Shown: positions 43,474 to 53,374, counted from the first letter of the stretch. The stretch is DNA of 64,000 nucleotides from Aquimarina spongiae (GCF_900141785.1 NZ_FQYP01000002.1:248001-312000), one strand, 5' to 3'. A program made the numbers and translations. The notes: generated from the letters alone by a model not told the origin.

Positions 43474-44376
43474 ATGAAAAACATTTTAAAATCAATACCC
43501 ATATGGATACTAATTCTAATATTGTACTCCTGCAAATCTGTTGATTTACGAACGGACTATGTAAAAAATGAATCCTCACAAACGTTGGAGGAAAAAGGAA
43601 GACAGTTGCTAATAGAATCTTCCAACAAAATGGGATATGATCAATTGGCCAATAGCGAAGTGTATGAAACGGTAGCTAATTTTCAATGGAAAGGCCTTTG
43701 GCCACTCATGCCTATGAATGCTTTGCCAGGAAACCTGAATAAAGACATTCAATTTCGTTTTGCCACCAATTCTTTTGATGGACAGGTAGAATATCTTGAG
43801 GGTCGTAAAGAAGGGCTGGTACAGGGACTCCAATCCTGGGAAGGCTATAAAACCTGTGTTGATCATAAAGAAATCACCAGGCACGAACATGATCGTTATT
43901 TATGGGGACTTGCTACCTATCACTATCTCATAGAAGCACCGTTGACGATAAAAGATGCCGAGATCGTGCGATATGCTGGTGAGAAGGAATTTGAGGGCAA
44001 AACCTATGAAACGGTATATGTTACCTGGGGAAACGAAACTCCTAACAAACAATACGATCGTTTCTTGATCTATATCAACAAAGAAACGCGATTCATAGAT
44101 CTTGCAGAACTCACCATTGGGGATTTCTTTTTACCCATGCCCAAAGGCTTGCAACATGCTACAGTACAATGGGATCGGGAGAAAGCCAGCAACGGTACTT
44201 ACTTACCCAGTACTACCTATATCCAGCTCGGTAAACCCAGGGACAAGCAAAAACATGTATATAAATACACGACCAGAAACTACAAGTTTGATAGTTTCAA
44301 GAAATCGAAACTGTATCCTGTAGCCGGTTTGGAATCTTATGGTACTTCAAAAAAGTTTACCAATGATCAGATGTGA
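43474..44376 (+). CDS. Lipoprotein of unknown function
   Basis: 300 residues. Signal peptide with lipobox LYSC (Cys about 20). Mature domain with NSEVYETVANFQWKGLWPLMPMNALPGNLNKDIQFRF, RYLWGLATYHYLIEAPLTI, GKTYETVYVTWGNETPNKQYDRFLIYINKETRFIDLAE: a LolA/LppX-like beta-rich clamp is possible because of the repeated strands and the DRFLIYINKETRF hairpin, but I do not recognise a named family. 36 bases after the AhpD-like gene, likely the same operon. Confidence 0.75.
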   Translation: MKNILKSIPIWILILILYSCKSVDLRTDYVKNESSQTLEEKGRQLLIESSNKMGYDQLANSEVYETVANFQWKGLWPLMPMNALPGNLNKDIQFRFATNSFDGQVEYLEGRKEGLVQGLQSWEGYKTCVDHKEITRHEHDRYLWGLATYHYLIEAPLTIKDAEIVRYAGEKEFEGKTYETVYVTWGNETPNKQYDRFLIYINKETRFIDLAELTIGDFFLPMPKGLQHATVQWDREKASNGTYLPSTTYIQLGKPRDKQKHVYKYTTRNYKFDSFKKSKLYPVAGLESYGTSKKFTNDQM

Positions 44377-44455
44377 AGGTCACGACGTTTTAAGAAATTT
44401 AAAAATGATTTAGCTGGTTTTCCGTTTTAGCGATGCGGATTTGTGGCGGTCCATT

Positions 44456-44488
44456 AAAAATCCAATCTTATCGGTTGGATTTTTTTCA
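44456..44488. terminator. Terminator between convergent genes
   Basis: AAAAATCCAA (44456-44465) pairs with TTGGATTTTT (44475-44484) and the right side continues as T6-7. It ends the operon from 39815 and the convergent lipoprotein gene. Confidence 0.75.
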
Positions 44489-44509
44489 TTTACGGATAGG
44501 TATATACAT

Positions 44510-45022
44510 TTAATTGGTTAAGAAATATTGCAAGTCCACAAACTCTATGGTATTTATTGTTCCAAAAACCAAAGAATCTTCTTGATCATAGGTATATGTA
44601 CAACTAGAATTTGCTTCCAATTGTAAACAAGGAGTTATGGCATTTTCATACACTCTCGACACCTCAAAATCATCAGTTCTTATGGTCATATAGGGAATCC
44701 CATTTACGTCAAAATTGTTATTGTTGGTCAATCTAATTTCAAATTGAAGCCTCATGGTATTATTACCTGTATCCGGAGTAAATTCAAACCTAAGCACTTC
44801 AAACGAAAAATTCTCAAGCAAAGGTGGAGTATCCAAAACTTCTGCAACCGTAGGTTCTGGAGTATCACAAGGTACAAGCTGCTCTATATCGTAAGAAAAA
44901 GACCGATTATTAACGAAATAGGTTTGTGGTATGGTAATAATCTTCATGCAATCCTCATTATCATCAGAACCGCAGGAGATGAATACAAAAACGAAAAGCG
45001 AAAGTGTAATTATTTTGTGCAT
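44510..45022 (-). CDS. Lipoprotein of unknown function
   Basis: 170 residues. Signal peptide ending FISCGSDD (lipobox, outer-membrane type). Mature region is beta-rich with IEQLVPCDTPEPTVAEVLD, FEVLRFEFTPDTGNNTMRLQFEIRLTNN and NAITPCLQLEANSSCTYTY; several cysteines could form disulphides. No family recognised. Single-gene unit. Confidence 0.72.
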   Translation of the reverse strand: MHKIITLSLFVFVFISCGSDDNEDCMKIITIPQTYFVNNRSFSYDIEQLVPCDTPEPTVAEVLDTPPLLENFSFEVLRFEFTPDTGNNTMRLQFEIRLTNNNNFDVNGIPYMTIRTDDFEVSRVYENAITPCLQLEANSSCTYTYDQEDSLVFGTINTIEFVDLQYFLTN

Positions 45023-45094
45023 AATATGATCATTTTTCTATTATTCTTAATGTTTCCAAAAGGAAAGATGTTACCTCTATAGTTCAATTAAAAA

Positions 45095-45856
45095 TCAATT
45101 AAACGTATACGCCAACCCATTGGTCCACTCGTATTGGGTATCCGGAATGTCCATGGCCGGGAAGGAATCAAATGAAAAGGTGAAAGTCGATTTAAACCTG
45201 AGGTCCTTAAATATTTTAAATACTATCGAGGTTTCATTCGAAATTCGATAATCCCGAATCGCATCTACTCGCGGTTGATAGTACGAAGTACTAATGATCG
45301 ACATATTATCCGATGGATATAAGTTTACAGATACATACATACTCCCCCGAATATCCGAATTGATCACCTCCATCTCCATTTCTTCGGTTTCTTCGTACTC
45401 ATACATCAACAAGGTTCCTAGATAAAAGCGATGCTTTTTGGACGGCAATACTTTAAATCGGGCTCCTGTACCTGCTAACGCACGGATGTTGATGTTGGAA
45501 ACCGGATCAAATTGGGTTTGCACAAAAGCTTCCCAGGCAATGCGCGGATAGAATTTGTAGTTGTACCGCAAGTGCTGAATCCCACGGTTCACAAACTTCT
45601 CATCATCCAATTGTTGAATATTAAGGTCATTAATAAACAACAGCAGATGTTTTCCTGCACTGTATTGCACATGGGTACGGTTGGCAATCTTAAAAATATC
45701 TCGTCTGTTCTTGATCAAAGCCAAATCCAGGCTTACAAAGCCCGACCAACCTGAAGTATCTGCTACTTTTCGTAAAGATTCTACATTCACAATTTGCGCG
45801 TTGGTAGTGCAACAAATTATCATCAATAGGACTACGATATATATTCTTTTTGACAT
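45095..45856 (-). CDS. DUF481-like outer-membrane protein
   Basis: 253 residues from the ATG at 45856, which begins a signal peptide (MSKRIYIVVLLMIICCTTNAQ); the frame starts 11 codons earlier. GWSGFVSLDLALIKNRRDIFKIANRTHVQYSAGKHLLLFINDLN and regular strand pairs (GTGARFKVLPSKKHRFYLGTLLMYEYEE) fit a DUF481-type beta barrel. Function unknown. Last gene of the leftward run 49103-45095. Confidence 0.78.
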   Translation of the reverse strand: MSKRIYIVVLLMIICCTTNAQIVNVESLRKVADTSGWSGFVSLDLALIKNRRDIFKIANRTHVQYSAGKHLLLFINDLNIQQLDDEKFVNRGIQHLRYNYKFYPRIAWEAFVQTQFDPVSNINIRALAGTGARFKVLPSKKHRFYLGTLLMYEYEETEEMEMEVINSDIRGSMYVSVNLYPSDNMSIISTSYYQPRVDAIRDYRISNETSIVFKIFKDLRFKSTFTFSFDSFPAMDIPDTQYEWTNGLAYTFN

Positions 45857-45929
45857 TCGGTCTTTCAATAAAAGCCCAAAAATATTCAAAAAGACCAGAA
45901 AATAAACGTATCCTTATCGTATTTAGTGA

Positions 45930-46322
45930 TCAAACATGCATTTCTTGTTTTGCAGAGAGATTCCCCCAACTATTTAAAAACAAGAAAATCGAGCTGCACA
46001 ACATCATGATCGCCGGGAATTTTTGAGGGTATCGATCACTCAAATGCACCAAACCAATGGCCACTACAAAATTGATGATCATAACCAACGCCGCCCATTT
46101 TATTTGCTTTCCTAGTATGAATAATATTCCACAAATAAATTGAGCGTACACCGAAATGTGTGCCGCCACTAATGGAAAAATAACCTGGTAATTGGCCAGA
46201 AAATCCGCAAACTCTTGCATACGCTCAACAGAAAACACATTATCCTGAGAACCATAGATCAAATGAAAACCTACGGGACCTCGAATAAAAAAATCGGCAT
46301 GTTTTTTTAATAGGGTAACCAT
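45930..46322 (-). CDS. DoxX-like membrane protein
   Basis: 130 residues, four membrane helices. RGPVGFHLIYGSQDNVFSVERMQEFADFLANY followed by helices LVAAHISVYAQFICGILFILGKQIKWAALVMIINFVVAIGL gives the DoxX/DUF4405-type layout with the helix-2 ICG and lysine loop. Found after the SGNH gene (15 bases), probably same transcript. Substrate unknown. Confidence 0.8.
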   Translation of the reverse strand: MVTLLKKHADFFIRGPVGFHLIYGSQDNVFSVERMQEFADFLANYQVIFPLVAAHISVYAQFICGILFILGKQIKWAALVMIINFVVAIGLVHLSDRYPQKFPAIMMLCSSIFLFLNSWGNLSAKQEMHV

Positions 46323-46337
46323 GTGATGGATACTTTA

Positions 46338-46973
46338 TTAATTTTTGGTATTCCTATTGACAAACAAACGCTCCACAATCACTCGTGCCGCAACGGTACT
46401 CCCTTGTAGAGAAGGATGAAAACCATCTGGCCCATAGTACGAAAAGTCTTGAGTGGCATCAAAATGTGCTTTCCAGGCTTTCCCCACTGGGCATAACAAA
46501 GCATTGTTTACTCGAGCGGCGGTGGTATAATTGGCAATCACCCCTTCAAAAGTGTGGTAATAGTATTGGGCCGGCCACACCATAAAATACACCAATTGCG
46601 CATTGTTCTTTTCACATAGCCTTGCATATTTTTTCCCATCACGAATTAGCATATCTCTACCCTCTTTTTGTGAGGAAGGTCCTTGTTGTATTACTACATA
46701 ATCAAATCGTCTTGAGTTGATCAAACGTTGCACCTCTCCTTCTGCCCAATGATCCACAATCGCATAATTGGGTTTTGCCAACATGCTTACCTCGATCACC
46801 ATTCCTTTTTTTGCAGCTGTATTTTTCACCAACTTTGGCAAATCGTTGGTGTAAGTCAAACTATTACCCACAAATAGCACATGAATCCCATCTGTGGGTT
46901 CCTGTCCTTGAGTGGAACAGCCCAGCATACTTAGTGCTATCAACAACAATAGTATTTGCATTCGCATGGCCAT
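46338..46973 (-). CDS. SGNH/GDSL hydrolase lipoprotein
   Basis: 211 residues. Signal peptide ending SMLGC. The catalytic block I is FVGNSLTYTNDLP (GxS nucleophile Ser in GNS), then VIQQGPSSQKEG (block with QQG), and YYGPDGFHPSLQGS (block V, Asp and His of DGFHPS). An SGNH-type serine hydrolase, probably an envelope esterase. The start (ATG at 46973) overlaps the DUF5694 stop by one base (TAATG), supporting translational coupling. Confidence 0.87.
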   Translation of the reverse strand: MAMRMQILLLLIALSMLGCSTQGQEPTDGIHVLFVGNSLTYTNDLPKLVKNTAAKKGMVIEVSMLAKPNYAIVDHWAEGEVQRLINSRRFDYVVIQQGPSSQKEGRDMLIRDGKKYARLCEKNNAQLVYFMVWPAQYYYHTFEGVIANYTTAARVNNALLCPVGKAWKAHFDATQDFSYYGPDGFHPSLQGSTVAARVIVERLFVNRNTKN

Positions 46974-47824
46974 TAAGATTTTAGATAGTCTTGAATTTCA
47001 ACATACTCAATATCGGGTCTATCCTTATAAAAGTCCTTTAACACGGCCCGATGGGCACCCCCTATGATCACCAATATTCGATCATCTTTGGTAATGTGTC
47101 GGTCGATATTGGACATGATATAAAAATTACGTTCCCACCATTTGGCCACAAACTCCATCCCGATATAGGTCGAATCCGAAACAAACTGTCCCGTCCCTAC
47201 TACATATTGATTCTTGTTCTTGAGGTCTTCTTCTTCAGAATTTTTATAGGCATAATATTCGATCAGCGTACGTTCTCGTAAAAGCTCTGAGTCCTTTTTG
47301 TCATTTTCTTTGATCCTATTCAAAAAGGCATCAAACTCTTTTGCCTTATGGGTTTGTGCAAAAGCCGCTAATTGATCCAAAGGCAAACTTAGAGTGTAGT
47401 CGATACTATACATATGTATATGTCCCAATGCTTTGGCCAATCGAAATCCCAATTGCTCAATTTCATTAATCGTTAACTCATGGGTCCCCTCCAGAAATTC
47501 CAAATAGGTTTGGTTTAAGGCTTCGGCCTGATCCATAGGATATTCTACCATGATTTTGGTGGGTTTGTATTTTTTAAGGTGATCCAGCAGGTTCTTGATT
47601 TGGAGTTGACGTTTTGGGGATTGAAAATTATCCAGGTCCATGGATGAAAAATCAGAAGTCGCTCCAAAATGGAAGGTCCCCAAAATCGCAATACTAGGCA
47701 GCTCCGGTTTTGGGCCAACTAGTGCATCTGTTGCAATTTTTTCATTTTCAGAACAAGATATGAGGAATGCACACAATAGTACGATAAACCACCATGCCTT
47801 ACTACTGATATACTTTTGTTTCAT
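46973..47824 (-). CDS. DUF5694 lipoprotein (TraB-like hydrolase fold)
   Basis: 283 residues from the ATG at 47824, giving a signal peptide with lipobox LISC; the frame starts 14 codons earlier inside the neighbouring gene. PSIAILGTFHFG, KIMVEYPMDQAEALN, ELTINEIEQLGFRLAKALGHIHMYSIDY and ILVIIGGAHRAVLKDF match the DUF5694 pattern; the GTFHF and GGAH signatures recall TraB/PrgY-type GxxH proteases. Activity is not proven. Confidence 0.82.
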   Translation of the reverse strand: MKQKYISSKAWWFIVLLCAFLISCSENEKIATDALVGPKPELPSIAILGTFHFGATSDFSSMDLDNFQSPKRQLQIKNLLDHLKKYKPTKIMVEYPMDQAEALNQTYLEFLEGTHELTINEIEQLGFRLAKALGHIHMYSIDYTLSLPLDQLAAFAQTHKAKEFDAFLNRIKENDKKDSELLRERTLIEYYAYKNSEEEDLKNKNQYVVGTGQFVSDSTYIGMEFVAKWWERNFYIMSNIDRHITKDDRILVIIGGAHRAVLKDFYKDRPDIEYVEIQDYLKS

Positions 47825-47855
47825 AGGTATTGTTATTGAATTGGTAAAAAGGAGA

Positions 47856-49103
47856 CTATTTTCCAAGCTTCAACAATCGGATTTTTTGTGGTTCCCATTG
47901 ATCCAGGATAGGTTGTGCTTCCTTGTCATAATGCGGCCACTGACTATTGGTGATATACATAAAACCGATCTCGGGATCGTATGAACCATTGGTAGGTTCT
48001 CCCGAAACCGGTAATGCATTATCCAACAACAAAACGTCCACTACTCTCATCTCATCATGATTGATTTTTATTAATCGTTTTGGTGTAGTGTTATTTTGTA
48101 TGGACAACAAAGTCTTTTCATCCAGATAGGTAAGCCCGTCTATTCCTTTTAGTAAGTATTGGGAGGAGTGCATCCAAACTGGTGTTTTATCAGTATCCTT
48201 GATATTAATTTTGCATATCCCTTTGATGTAATCGGCTACATACAAGCACTCGTTGTTAGGATCCAGGGTAATCCCTTGCAAGTTTTTGGCATCGGGTACG
48301 GCTATGGTCTCTATCAACTCCTTTTTGCGGGTATCGATCACAAAAATCTCTGGCTTTCCTGAGTTGGACGCATACAACCTCCCCTGTTGATCCATCACCA
48401 TGCTCCCTACTACCGCCTTGTCTGGCAATGTGATTTCTGTAATGATTTCTTTTTTGGTGATATCAAACTCCACCAAACGAGCTTTTTGCTCCTTCTCGTT
48501 GGAAATACCCTGAAACTGAGGCAAAGCAGCCATAGAAACCCATACAGACTTATGGAAGGTATCACTCACAATGGTTAGCAGTGCCCCAGGTAACTTGAGT
48601 AACACTTCACTTTGTTTTGTATTTAGATCATAGGCAATAAGACGTCCTTCTCGGATATCCGTCATATACAGGGTCGACCCTACTTGTACCAGATCTTCGA
48701 TATGGTATTGGGCATCGATCTCGGCATAGTCCTCACTGGTGGTTTTTGGCGTTTGGAAGGTTTTGGACACCTGCTGTAACTCCGGTAAAAGATCACTTGC
48801 TGCAACCATCGCCTCAAAATCAGCATCCTTTTCAAATTCTACCAACGCATTCCAGGATAGTAATTGTTGTAGGATACTTTTTGCGGATTGGGCATCCCCT
48901 GTTAAACTATAGGATGCGGCCAAATTATATAATATGGTAGGTTGCGAAGGATGTATGGTCAAGGCTTCTTGATTTAAGGCTTTAAATTTTTGAAAATCCT
49001 TGTTTTTATAGGCCTCCATACTTTGTTTATACAAACTATTGAGGTCTTGTGCCTGACCCAAAAATGCCACTAAAACCAAACCAATCCATAGTATATGCTT
49101 CAT
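47856..49103 (-). CDS. Exported TPR plus SMP-30-like beta-propeller protein
   Basis: 415 residues. Signal peptide ending LGQAQ, TPR pair (about 20-95: FQKFKALNQEALTIHPSQPTILYNLAASYSL), then a six-bladed propeller (about 120-410) with repeated LYVADYI, LYASNSGKPEIFVIDT, MYITNSQWPHYD. SMP-30/gluconolactonase-like. No obvious catalytic metal triad could be assigned. First gene of the leftward run with DUF5694, SGNH, DoxX and DUF481 genes. Confidence 0.83.
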   Translation of the reverse strand: MKHILWIGLVLVAFLGQAQDLNSLYKQSMEAYKNKDFQKFKALNQEALTIHPSQPTILYNLAASYSLTGDAQSAKSILQQLLSWNALVEFEKDADFEAMVAASDLLPELQQVSKTFQTPKTTSEDYAEIDAQYHIEDLVQVGSTLYMTDIREGRLIAYDLNTKQSEVLLKLPGALLTIVSDTFHKSVWVSMAALPQFQGISNEKEQKARLVEFDITKKEIITEITLPDKAVVGSMVMDQQGRLYASNSGKPEIFVIDTRKKELIETIAVPDAKNLQGITLDPNNECLYVADYIKGICKINIKDTDKTPVWMHSSQYLLKGIDGLTYLDEKTLLSIQNNTTPKRLIKINHDEMRVVDVLLLDNALPVSGEPTNGSYDPEIGFMYITNSQWPHYDKEAQPILDQWEPQKIRLLKLGK

Positions 49104-49239
49104 GTAGTGTTCTTTTCATTAAAGGTACCTCAACAACACCTCGAATGGCTATATTATGATATGGACCACTGATTTAAAGATGTAAAAAGGCATTTTTTGG
49201 CTGTTTTTTGATGGTACATAGCAATAATTACGGCAAGTA

Positions 49240-49247
49240 TATCTTTG
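49240..49247 (+). promoter_or_regulatory. -7 promoter element of the LytTR/kinase operon
   Basis: TATCTTTG matches TAnnTTTG; the ATG at 49313 follows 65 bases later. A TTTG at 49207-49210 is too far to be a normal -33. Confidence 0.4.
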
Positions 49248-49312
49248 GTTGGTATGCCACTCATTTTTTTCATAACTTGGTTTTCGAATCCAAATTGCTA
49301 TAGCTCGTATTG

Positions 49313-50101
49313 ATGAAAATCCTGATTGCAGATGATGAAACCCTGGCCAGAAAACGTATCCTAAATATTCTGGAAAAAGAGAGCGAACCCTATCAGCTGG
49401 ACGAAGCCAGCTCTGGGAAAGAAGCGATCTTAAAAATCAATACCACCCAACCTGATATTGTGTTTTTGGATATCAAAATGACGGATCTCACCGGTTTTGA
49501 GGTGATCGAACATATCGATACTACTGTACTGCCTATTATTGTATTTGTTACTGCTTTTGATCATTTTGCCATCAAAGCCTTTGAGGTCGAAGCGGTAGAT
49601 TTTTTATTAAAACCTTATAAAAACGACCGGCTACTGGCTGCTTTGCAAAGGGCGATCGCCAGAGTAAACTCCAAAGAGCGAGATGCCTATCGAGAAAAGG
49701 TACACCACTTGCTACAGCAATTGGCAACACAAAACGTAGCGCCCAATACCAACCAAAACCAATATTTGGAGAAGATTGCCTTAAAAATGGGAAAAAAGTA
49801 TGTGTTTGCCGATACGGCACAGATCAAATACATTACCTCTTCTTCCTATTATGCAGAGATTTTTATGCAGGACGGGAAAAAGCATGTATATCGATCCTCT
49901 ATGGCGGCATTATTAGAAAAACTGAATCCTAATCGTTTTTTACGCATCAATCGGTCTACCATAGTGGCGATTCCTGAAATTAAAGAAGTGATTAGTGAAG
50001 GTTTGGGGGATTATAGCATTACTATGAAAGATCGTACGGCATTTAGTGTGACCAAAAACTATCGCCAGGCATTTTTAAAAATAATGGGTATAAAATCATA
50101 A
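49313..50101 (+). CDS. LytTR family response regulator
   Basis: 262 residues from the ATG at 49313. Receiver domain (1-120): ILIADDETLARKRI (acidic DD), PDIVFLDIKMTDLTGFEV (phospho-acceptor Asp), VFVTAFDHFAIKAF (Thr), DFLLKPYKNDRLL (Lys). LytTR domain (about 155-262): IALKMGKKYVFADTAQIKYITSSSYYAEIF, NRFLRINRSTIVAI. Paired with the histidine kinase starting two bases after its stop. Confidence 0.95.
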   Translation: MKILIADDETLARKRILNILEKESEPYQLDEASSGKEAILKINTTQPDIVFLDIKMTDLTGFEVIEHIDTTVLPIIVFVTAFDHFAIKAFEVEAVDFLLKPYKNDRLLAALQRAIARVNSKERDAYREKVHHLLQQLATQNVAPNTNQNQYLEKIALKMGKKYVFADTAQIKYITSSSYYAEIFMQDGKKHVYRSSMAALLEKLNPNRFLRINRSTIVAIPEIKEVISEGLGDYSITMKDRTAFSVTKNYRQAFLKIMGIKS

Positions 50102-50103
50102 TT

Positions 50104-51210
50104 GTGGAATCCAGAAAAAAGAACCCTTTTTATTTTGACAAAAAACTACTGCAGTTTTTGTTGTTTTTTTACCTGATCGCCTATCTGGTAGATTTTTTGG
50201 GGGTATACCTCTCTTCTTTGGCAAGTACGGATCCTATACAAGATGATAGTCTTGTAAACTTATTGATCAACTATGTTTTTTATTATTTCACCAAATCCTT
50301 ATATATCTATCTAGCCTTGGTATTTACCCAAAAATATCTCTTTGGTGGTAAACGAATCGTATTAAAATCTACGATCCATATTTTGTTGGCGTTTTTGCTA
50401 TCCTTTTATACCTCTTTTGTACAATTGTTGATCAGCAAACATATTATAGGCAGTGCCATCGAGGTGACTTTTGATAGCGTATACATTAGAGGGTTAAATG
50501 GCCTAAGCTTTAACTTTTTTGTCTACTTTTCTATGGTGGCTATTTTGTATGCGTATAATTATTTGCAGAAAGAAAAGGAAAACGAAATCCAGCAAATGCA
50601 TTTAACCAACCAATTGTTTGATTCCAAGATACAGGCCCTACAATCTCAATTACAACCCCATTTTTTGTTTAATGCCTTAAATGATATCTCGTCTTTGATG
50701 GAAGAAGACATTACCAAATCCCAGGATGCCATTGCCGATTTAAGCGATTTGCTACGAGATACCTTAAACCTGACCGACTCCAAATTTATACCGCTAGACA
50801 AAGAATTGGAGCTGCTTAAAAAGTATTTACAATTAGAAAAGATCCGGTTTGATGACAAGCTACAATTTGAGATTACCGTAGCTCCAGAACTATTATCTAC
50901 CAAAGTCCCACCTTTATTGCTACAACCCATACTAGAAAATGCGATCAAACATGGGTTTTCTTTACATCATGATGTGCTCACTATCTCCATAGATATTACC
51001 ACATCCCAGGAAAATATACATTTGGTCATTAGTAACAATGGCCAACCCCTGCCAGAAACCGAACCCGTTATGGGGATTGGAATTAGTAATATCCTATCGC
51101 GTATGGATTCTTTGTATGATGGAAATTTTTCCTTTGCAATGAGGAATGTTGAGGATCAAGGTGGAGGTCAAAAAGTGGTAACTGAGATGGTGTTGCCTAT
51201 GGTGAGGTAG
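50104..51210 (+). CDS. LytS-type sensor histidine kinase, GTG start
   Basis: 368 residues, start GTG. Four membrane helices in the first half (about 15-33, 50-70, 78-98, 118-136), then the His_kinase domain with KIQALQSQLQPHFLFNALNDISSLM (phospho-His in QPHFLFN), LEKIRFDDKLQFEI, PPLLLQPILENAIKHGF (N-box) and GIGISNILSRM (G-box). It signals to the preceding LytTR response regulator. The gene ends 197 bases before the accessory module. Confidence 0.95.
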   Translation: MESRKKNPFYFDKKLLQFLLFFYLIAYLVDFLGVYLSSLASTDPIQDDSLVNLLINYVFYYFTKSLYIYLALVFTQKYLFGGKRIVLKSTIHILLAFLLSFYTSFVQLLISKHIIGSAIEVTFDSVYIRGLNGLSFNFFVYFSMVAILYAYNYLQKEKENEIQQMHLTNQLFDSKIQALQSQLQPHFLFNALNDISSLMEEDITKSQDAIADLSDLLRDTLNLTDSKFIPLDKELELLKKYLQLEKIRFDDKLQFEITVAPELLSTKVPPLLLQPILENAIKHGFSLHHDVLTISIDITTSQENIHLVISNNGQPLPETEPVMGIGISNILSRMDSLYDGNFSFAMRNVEDQGGGQKVVTEMVLPMVR

Positions 51211-51406
51211 CTTAAAATCCTGAAGGACTTATATTACTACTTTTGTTTGTTAGCTTAAATAGATCCTTTTAACAGTCTAGTGCAAAAATAGTGGAGATTT
51301 GAAGACCACAAACTTTTCAATTTAAACCAAAGTTTATTTTTATGACTGTTTTCTGTTTTTGGAAGAATTTCCACCATTACTTCTATACCCAATTAGCTAC
51401 AGTTAC

Positions 51407-53374
51407 TTATTCGAAAATATCTTCTCCATACTTTTTAGTATGAAAATCTTGAACGCCGTCTACATCATTTAGATATTCTATCAGTTCTTTTAATACGATT
51501 AGGTTAAAGTTAGAAGTCTTCGAATGAATTATGTGTGTAATTCCGTGAAATTGTCTGTGGTGTAAATTATCAAGATCTAGTAACGATGTTACATCATAAT
51601 TTCTTTTCCAGACATCTCCCAGTTCCCAGGCAATTGCCAAATTCACATCTTTTTCAAACTTATCTTCATTTTCAAATTCCTGGAAAAGAGCATTTAAATT
51701 GAACTTGTATTCCAGTACCATAGGGTTTGATACAGTATCTATCGGTAATCCTAAATCTTGAACACCAAGAGGGTTGGTCACCTTATCAAAAATGTGGTTT
51801 TCTCTTGGTTCTTTAATATAGAATTTAAATATGCCATCATAAGTTGCATATTGACTTGTTGCTAATAATTTAAGACCTCTAATTACTCCTCCAGCAATCA
51901 ATTGATTAAATAAAACAACAACATCCTGTTCAGATTGCGGAACCGAAGAAATAGATATTTCGTTAATTGGCTTGAAAAAGTTTGGATTTGATAAGTCAAG
52001 TGGGAATGATTGTTCGTGATTTTCCTGTTCTTTTATCCAATTGTGTAGATTAATTTGTGTTGTAATGACTGGTTTTGCACCCGTGTCATTCCTTAATTTA
52101 TTTTTCCAATGCTTTAATTTATTTACAATACCGACAGATAAAATTTCACAAAGTTCTTTTATCTCAGGCTGAAATCCTTTTCTTCCTAAATCTGGATCTG
52201 CATTTTTTAAATGTACCACAACATGTGCTTGGTTTTGATAACCAATATTTGAAGTTAAAGGAATAGCAATATAGTCTCCTTGAAGCATATTATTATTCGC
52301 AATTAACAGACCACCTTTAAGAACTCTATATCCTTTCCTCAATTTAGCTAAGTTGTCATTAAATTCATCCCAAAGCTGAGTTGAATAACCAAAATAACCA
52401 TAAGCTTCTATTGAATATTCATCAATCAAGAGGTGATGCTTTTCTTCTAACCTATTTGTTGGTAAAGCTTTTAATTCTTCTGAAGAATAGTTTTCGTAAA
52501 CTCCATTAAGTCTCTCATATTTCGCAGGTAATTTTGACGGGTCTTTTCCTTTATCTAGAAGTTGTTTTTGAATTCTAGCTATTTCTTTAATATTAGCACT
52601 TGCTTTTATCTTACTGTGAGGATATATATAAAGAGCCGATTCATTATCAATTTCGGTTACAGAACCAGAAGAATCAATAACTTTTAAGTTAAATTTAGTT
52701 TGGTCGGTTGAATCATCAAAGTAAATTCCTCCTAATGGTGTCTTTAATAGTAAAAGATAAATCCATTGCTCCGCATTATTAGCAGAAAAGTATGAGAGAT
52801 TTTTAGGTCTAGTAAAATCTCCACCATACTCGATTTTAAAAAAAGTTCCTTGTTCTGTTTTCTTAAATAAGTCAGGTATTTGTCCAAAAGAAGTAACTAC
52901 AGGCCTTGTAACAATTCCTTCTTTATCTTCTACCCATTTTCTACCATTGTTAATTTGTCCAATGTAATTGAAATCGGCATTTTTTGTTCCAAGTGTTAGT
53001 TTATTAAATCCATATGCGATGTAAGTAGCTCCTACACCTTTATTCCCCCTTGTTCCACTACCGTCTTTGAAGGAAATGTTTGGTGCTAAAAATGCTTCGA
53101 ATTCTTTTTGCTGAAACCCAATTCCATTGTCCGATATAGTAAATGAATTATCTTGTAAATTAACTTCTAGCCAAAGTTTTTTCTCTAAATCTGTTTCGAC
53201 TTTTTTTCTTTTATCAACGGCATCAAGAGAATTTTGAATTAGTTCTGAAAACGAGTCAAAAATTCCAACATAAGATTTAAGAATATTTCTGATTTCTCTT
53301 TTTTTGGCAGAATTGACAATCTCGCTATCAAAATTATCAGAGCTATTTAATGGGTCAAAATCGTTTGTTATCAT
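51407..53374 (-). CDS. GHKL (MORC/Hsp90-like) ATPase, module gene 3
   Basis: 655 residues. Complete Bergerat ATP-binding fold at the N-terminus: N-box SELIQNSLDAV (E44, N48, D51), G1 box ISDNGIGF (D82, G84, G86), G2 region RGNKGVGATY (about 109-118). Then GHKL transducer-like strands to about residue 400 and a C-terminal domain of unknown type that contains DLGRKGFQPEIKEL. The layout fits ParaMorc/MORC-type ATPases, which occur in restriction-like gene neighbourhoods. Third gene of the module (73 bases from gene 2). Low-GC look. Confidence 0.8.
   Translation of the reverse strand: MITNDFDPLNSSDNFDSEIVNSAKKREIRNILKSYVGIFDSFSELIQNSLDAVDKRKKVETDLEKKLWLEVNLQDNSFTISDNGIGFQQKEFEAFLAPNISFKDGSGTRGNKGVGATYIAYGFNKLTLGTKNADFNYIGQINNGRKWVEDKEGIVTRPVVTSFGQIPDLFKKTEQGTFFKIEYGGDFTRPKNLSYFSANNAEQWIYLLLLKTPLGGIYFDDSTDQTKFNLKVIDSSGSVTEIDNESALYIYPHSKIKASANIKEIARIQKQLLDKGKDPSKLPAKYERLNGVYENYSSEELKALPTNRLEEKHHLLIDEYSIEAYGYFGYSTQLWDEFNDNLAKLRKGYRVLKGGLLIANNNMLQGDYIAIPLTSNIGYQNQAHVVVHLKNADPDLGRKGFQPEIKELCEILSVGIVNKLKHWKNKLRNDTGAKPVITTQINLHNWIKEQENHEQSFPLDLSNPNFFKPINEISISSVPQSEQDVVVLFNQLIAGGVIRGLKLLATSQYATYDGIFKFYIKEPRENHIFDKVTNPLGVQDLGLPIDTVSNPMVLEYKFNLNALFQEFENEDKFEKDVNLAIAWELGDVWKRNYDVTSLLDLDNLHHRQFHGITHIIHSKTSNFNLIVLKELIEYLNDVDGVQDFHTKKYGEDIFE

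Noticed and set aside
44456-44488. Fourth copy of the AATCCAA/TTGGATT repeat
   Set aside because: Only the terminator-type arms are similar; the loop differs and no tRNA-end-like sequence follows, so it is an ordinary terminator.
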